Shown: positions 60,331-64,000 of the stretch, piece after piece
Position numbering within the stretch: position 1 is the stretch's first letter
How the letters are laid out: each line of letters starts with the position of its first letter
Made by a program: the position numbers and the translations under genes
Source: CAYFKJ01 sp964528595
GTDB taxonomy: Bacteria > Pseudomonadota > Alphaproteobacteria > UBA2966
Length of the DNA: 64,000 nt
NCBI GenBank assembly: GCA_964528595.1
Contig: CAZGTM010000002.1
Coordinates: forward strand, 37,266-101,265
Direction: 5' to 3'
Notes under the pieces: generated by a model
The model's input: only the letters and a program-made list of their open reading frames with translations
Database searches by the model: none
What the model was told of the DNA's origin: nothing

Positions 60331-63093
60331 TCAGCCTCCCCCCTCGGACGCGGCCTTTGTTTCGAGAATTTCATGCACGGACGCCAGACGTTCGCCTAGG
60401 ATGCGGCTGATATTGCGGTGCAGCCGCGACGCGATGCCGGGGTAAAACCGAAGCGATTCGGCGGTCTTGTCCGGATCTAGTTTGAGAACCTGAACCTCTT
60501 CCCTGGCGATGACGCTGGCCGTGCGCTTGACGCCGACGACAAATCCCGCTTCGCCAAATACCGCACCCGGTTTCAGCGTTTCGATAAAGTGGGCATCGCC
60601 CCCTTCGACCTCCGTCACGACATCGACGGACCCGCTCAGCAGCACATACATGGCCCTGTCGGTTTTGTCCTCCTCGACAATGGCGTCGCCTTCGCCGTAG
60701 TCGCCGACAACCGAGAGCAATATGGTCTTCTTTATCTGATAGGGCGACATACCGACAAACAGCGGACTTCCCTCCAAGACCTCGCGGCCGATCTTGAGGG
60801 CGACGATTTCCCAAATGCCGGCCAGACGGACGTGCTTCAGAACGATCGGCGTAATCAGGAGGTCGGCCAGCATGGCGTAAATCATGGTCGCCGCCGCCAG
60901 GGCGCCGAACTGAGCAACGATGGCGAAGTTGGAAAACAGCAAAACGACGAAGCCGAGCGCCAGTGAGATCGAGGTGGAGACGACCGGAACCGCTTCGGCC
61001 CACACCGTGGCCCGCACCGCCATGGCCTGATCTGGATTGCGCCGGCACTCGTCGTTGTAGCGCGTCAACAGGTGGATGGTGTCGTCGATGGCGATGCCGA
61101 CGGCGATCACCGCCACGGTCGCTGTTCCCGGATTAAGCGGGATGCCCAAGAGGCCCATGGCGCCGAAATTCAAGATGACCGGAATGGCGTTCGGCACGAG
61201 CGAGAGAAAGCCCGCGGTAATCGAGGTGAACAGGAACGTCATGATGATGAAGATGATGATGACCAGCAGCACCAGCGACTGCACTTGACCACCGAACAGG
61301 GATTCGGCGGCCCGGTTGATCATCAGGTTCTCGCCGGTAAGGCTGGCGGAAATTTCGGCGTCCCCAAGGATGGCCTCGATCTCCGCCGTGAGGGCATCGA
61401 GTTTTTCGTTCAGATCGCGCGAATCGGAAAGATTGTGGCGGACCACGACGTTGGCCCGGCTGAAATCCGAACTGACGTAGCGTTCAATATCACCACGGCG
61501 GAACATCAAAAGGAATTGCTCCACCATGTCCCGGCTTTCGGGCACGCGCTCGAACGCCGGCTTGCCCTGGTTCATCTCGCGGTTCACCAATGCTAGAAAA
61601 TCAACCAGCGAGATCGTTTTGTCGTAGGCGCCTTGGTCCCGCATAAATGCCTGAATGGCGGCCAAGCGCTCCAGATTGGCGGGCTCCTTGAAGGCATCTT
61701 TCTCCCGCGCCTCCAGGGTCAGGTAGAAGACCTGCATGCCGGCCAAATCCCGGTGCAGGGTGGTGGCATCCGTGACCAACGGGCTGTCGGAGCGGAAGTA
61801 GGACAAGGGATCGTTGCTGACGCCGACAGTGAAGGCGTAGCCGCCAAAGATGCCGAGGACGACAACCGTAACCCCGATCACCCACTTGCTGTACCGCTCG
61901 GCAAGGCCGTCCAGCAGCCGCACGACAAATCCGATGATCCCACCGGGTCGTTCGTCGCCCGGCGCCAACTTGGTGTCTCTCGGACCAAAGAAGATCAGAA
62001 AGAGCGGCACGATCAGAACCGTGCCGACAAGGTTGGCGGACATGGCGAACGCCGTGGCGTAGGCAAAGCCCTGGATCAGCGGTATGTCGTTTAGCGCATT
62101 GGTCATGAAGCCGACCGTTGTCGTCAACGAGGTGATGAAGATGGGCATACCGACGTGATGCGCCATGAAGCTGATGGCCTTGCCGCGGTCTGGTTTTTCA
62201 CCCTCCTTGATGCCATGGAGGTAGGCTGTCAGCAGGTGCGTGTCCTCGGTCGATCCGATCACGATGATCAGCGAAGGAACGATTGCCGTCAGCAGCGTCA
62301 GCGGCAATCCCATGTAGCCCATAAACCCGAAAGTCCACAGCACGCTGATGACGGACGTCGCCATGGGGATCAATGCGGCCGAGGGCGTGCGCAGGAAGAA
62401 GATGATGGCGCCGATCAGCAGCATGGTCGACAGCGGCGACAGCGTCTGCATGTCGGCGAACATGCCGCGCTCGATTTCGACGTTGAGCCGGGGCGGTCCG
62501 ATGTGGAAGACCTGCTCGAACTCCGGTTTCAACGGATCGAGCAGCGCCTCGATTTCACCGTTGAGCGAGGCATTGAAGTTGGGATCGGTGCGGTCGCGGC
62601 TCACCGTGATGTTAACAGCGGTAACCTTACCGTCGGCTGAAACGAAGTTGTTGCGGATGAGAGGGCTGTAAAGTGCATTCGCGCGGATCAGCTCGATTTC
62701 TTCCGCATCCTCCGGCGTGGTGTCCATCAACGGGCTGGCATCCAGCATACCCTCGTCGTCCCGGATGCTCAGGACGCTGAACAGGCTTTCGACGCGCTCG
62801 ACCGCTTCGACCTCCTCGAGGCCCGCGATCAGGTCTTCAATAAGCAGCAGACGCTTTTCCGTGAACAGCGCGTCATCGCGCAGGTACACGATGGTCGTAT
62901 TGTCCGAGCCGAACTCGGCAATGTTGGCTTCGTAGGCGGGGCGGCCGGGATCATTTTCGCTGATCAGGCTGTCGTAACTGGTGTCGATCTTGAGACGCAG
63001 CAAACCGCCGATGGCGATCGCCGAAAACGCCAGCACCAGGAGTGCGCTGATCAGCCGATGGCGCGCACCGAATGTGAGAAGTTCGTGGACCAT
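60331..63093 (-). CDS. RND/MMPL-family exporter fused to C-terminal cyclic-nucleotide-binding domain
   Basis: The first 780 residues are a full RND exporter of the MMPL/HAE3 type: helix 1 (about 14-36), a periplasmic loop, helices 2-6 (about 222-385; LIIVIGSTEDTHLLTAYLHG), helix 7 (about 407-427), a second periplasmic loop, and helices 8-12 (about 615-775; AVIAVGIAIDDTIHLLTRYN with the conserved Asp pair of the family). Relatives move hopanoids and other lipids. Residues about 790-900 form a cyclic-nucleotide-binding domain (PGAVFGEAGFVVGVKRTASV) with the Glu and Arg of the phosphate cassette in place. This fusion puts a cytoplasmic nucleotide sensor directly on the pump. It lies between the LolA-like gene (18-base gap) and the barrel gene (2-base gap). 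Confidence 0.92.
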   Translation of the reverse strand: MVHELLTFGARHRLISALLVLAFSAIAIGGLLRLKIDTSYDSLISENDPGRPAYEANIAEFGSDNTTIVYLRDDALFTEKRLLLIEDLIAGLEEVEAVERVESLFSVLSIRDDEGMLDASPLMDTTPEDAEEIELIRANALYSPLIRNNFVSADGKVTAVNITVSRDRTDPNFNASLNGEIEALLDPLKPEFEQVFHIGPPRLNVEIERGMFADMQTLSPLSTMLLIGAIIFFLRTPSAALIPMATSVISVLWTFGFMGYMGLPLTLLTAIVPSLIIVIGSTEDTHLLTAYLHGIKEGEKPDRGKAISFMAHHVGMPIFITSLTTTVGFMTNALNDIPLIQGFAYATAFAMSANLVGTVLIVPLFLIFFGPRDTKLAPGDERPGGIIGFVVRLLDGLAERYSKWVIGVTVVVLGIFGGYAFTVGVSNDPLSYFRSDSPLVTDATTLHRDLAGMQVFYLTLEAREKDAFKEPANLERLAAIQAFMRDQGAYDKTISLVDFLALVNREMNQGKPAFERVPESRDMVEQFLLMFRRGDIERYVSSDFSRANVVVRHNLSDSRDLNEKLDALTAEIEAILGDAEISASLTGENLMINRAAESLFGGQVQSLVLLVIIIFIIMTFLFTSITAGFLSLVPNAIPVILNFGAMGLLGIPLNPGTATVAVIAVGIAIDDTIHLLTRYNDECRRNPDQAMAVRATVWAEAVPVVSTSISLALGFVVLLFSNFAIVAQFGALAAATMIYAMLADLLITPIVLKHVRLAGIWEIVALKIGREVLEGSPLFVGMSPYQIKKTILLSVVGDYGEGDAIVEEDKTDRAMYVLLSGSVDVVTEVEGGDAHFIETLKPGAVFGEAGFVVGVKRTASVIAREEVQVLKLDPDKTAESLRFYPGIASRLHRNISRILGERLASVHEILETKAASEGGG

Positions 63094-63111
63094 TTGACGA
63101 CCCGGCGCCGT

Positions 63112-63927
63112 CTAACGCATGTGCTTGCCGGAGGTGATGAACCGTTTCTTGAAATTCTTGCCGGGCACCGCCTTTTCCTCGAGGCTGCGCTTGATCAACC
63201 TGATTTCCGTGGCGTGCGCTTCCTTTTCGTTCTTCATGCTGGCAAGGTTGGCGCGCCATACCTCGCCCCCGACATTCTCCAATTCGCCCAGGAGCTGGCG
63301 TTTGATGAATTTACCCCGCTTGTTGAAATAGTCGATGCGGGTGATGAACATGATGTCTTTTTGCACGAACATCAGGCGGTGCTTATAGCCGGATTTTTTG
63401 GCGATCTTCTTGCTCTTGGGCGTCACCTTGATGACGTAGTTCGGTTTGCCGTCCAGGTCTTGGTCATCCTGGAGCTCGTAGTTGAAATCGTCACGTGAGG
63501 CCGAAATCAGATCTTCGAAAGTATAGTCCGTTCCCATGAAGTAGTTTTTGCGCCCGCCCTTGGCGATGCGCTTCATTTTCTTTCCCATGGCCGGGAGGTA
63601 GAGCCACTGATCGTCGCCTTTGCCCTTGTTTTGCCAGGTCAGCAAGGCAACGCCCTTGACGCCGGCCGGCGCCCGGAACACCACCAGGTATTTGAAATTA
63701 CCCTTACCGTCATCGCGGGCGTAACGCCGCATTTCACGGGTTTCCTTGTTACCCGCTTTGTCGGTCAGGATCAGTTCCTGCTCTTCATATTCGTAAGGCT
63801 GCTCATGACGATCGGATACCTGATCGATGATTTGCCTGCCCGTCAGGTCGGCCGCCGCGGCGGGGCCAGAAGTAAAAATTAATAATGTCGAGACGACGAA
63901 AAGATACGGCGGGAATTTTTCGAACAT
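63112..63927 (-). CDS. LolA-like outer-membrane lipoprotein-sorting family protein
   Basis: A 271-residue periplasmic protein of the LolA_like family, annotated as outer-membrane lipoprotein-sorting protein (COG2834), which regularly accompanies HAE3-type RND exporters. It has a signal peptide (about residues 5-26, ending AAAA), then a half-barrel fold with YEYEEQELILTDKAGNKETREM, WLYLPAMGKKMKRIAKGGRKNYFMGTDYTFEDL and a C terminus rich in Lys. It probably carries the exporter's lipid or hydrophobic cargo across the periplasm, as LolA carries lipoproteins. The start at 63927 has AGAGGAAAA upstream; an in-frame start at 63981 is less likely. First gene of the operon; bases 63928-64000 contain no recognisable gene. 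Confidence 0.88.
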   Translation of the reverse strand: MFEKFPPYLFVVSTLLIFTSGPAAAADLTGRQIIDQVSDRHEQPYEYEEQELILTDKAGNKETREMRRYARDDGKGNFKYLVVFRAPAGVKGVALLTWQNKGKGDDQWLYLPAMGKKMKRIAKGGRKNYFMGTDYTFEDLISASRDDFNYELQDDQDLDGKPNYVIKVTPKSKKIAKKSGYKHRLMFVQKDIMFITRIDYFNKRGKFIKRQLLGELENVGGEVWRANLASMKNEKEAHATEIRLIKRSLEEKAVPGKNFKKRFITSGKHMR

Positions 63928-64000
63928 GAAGCTTTTCCTCTTTGTAGGTTCCGTGCCTATCCGGTTAACGCAGACACCCACTTCATGTAGGGTGCTTCCA

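Overview
The window is a chromosomal segment of a GC-rich alphaproteobacterium, most likely of the Rhodospirillales type. This rests on gene order and protein style: pdhA-pdhB-pdhC-lpd-lipA-coq10 with a lipoyl domain on E1 beta, eno next to ftsB, kdsA-pyrG-secG-tpiA, ppiD-trpE, trpGDC-moaC-moeA-lexA-comEC-gltX-gltA, and the long block pyrH-frr-uppS-cdsA-dxr-rseP-bamA-skp-lpxD-fabZ-lpxA-lpxI-lpxB. A LexA box of the GAAC-N7-GAAC type and a cluster of GANTC sites also fit this class. No rRNA, tRNA, CRISPR array, prophage or transposase gene was seen.

Layout. 1-6.8 kb: end of a CPBP membrane protease, then on the minus strand the pyruvate dehydrogenase operon with lipoyl synthase and a Coq10/RatA-like START protein. 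6.8-12.5 kb: an accessory stretch holding a broken 5'-nucleotidase gene with a very strong terminator, a degenerate class III cyclase-like protein, a response regulator, a DUF1330 protein, ftsB, a small membrane protein and a class III aminotransferase. 12.5-17.6 kb: eno, kdsA, pyrG, secG and tpiA (minus strand). 17.8-21.2 kb: ppiD and trpE (plus). 21.3-25.6 kb: a four-gene copper operon (copA-cueR-deacetylase-copZ), with a clear CueR operator, lying between trpE and trpGDC. 25.7-30.8 kb: trpG-trpD-trpC-moaC-moeA and SOS-regulated lexA. 30.8-36.2 kb: comEC (minus), then gltX, gltA and a small membrane protein (plus). 36.2-49.8 kb: the envelope biogenesis operon. 49.9-55.7 kb: tsf, rpsB and dnaE (minus).

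55.9-63.9 kb is the least ordinary part. On the plus strand are an FHA-like/transmembrane/trypsin-like protease fusion, a stand-alone cyclic-nucleotide-binding-domain protein and a calcineurin-type phosphoesterase. Facing them on the minus strand is an operon of a LolA-like periplasmic protein, an RND/MMPL exporter fused to a C-terminal cyclic-nucleotide-binding domain, and a predicted outer-membrane beta-barrel. Together these look like a trans-envelope lipid or hydrophobe export route with a cytoplasmic nucleotide-sensing domain built into the pump. This is the best candidate for an undescribed system; its function is inference.

Regulatory structure visible in the sequence includes the CueR promoter (whose -10 box sits so close to the copA ATG that a leaderless transcript is implied), the lexA promoter with a consensus LexA box over its -10, six GANTC sites in 98 bp between ftsB and its divergent neighbour, mutually exclusive hairpins between tsf and pyrH, an intrinsic terminator between secG and pyrG, a long structured rpsB leader, and two REP-like inverted repeats.
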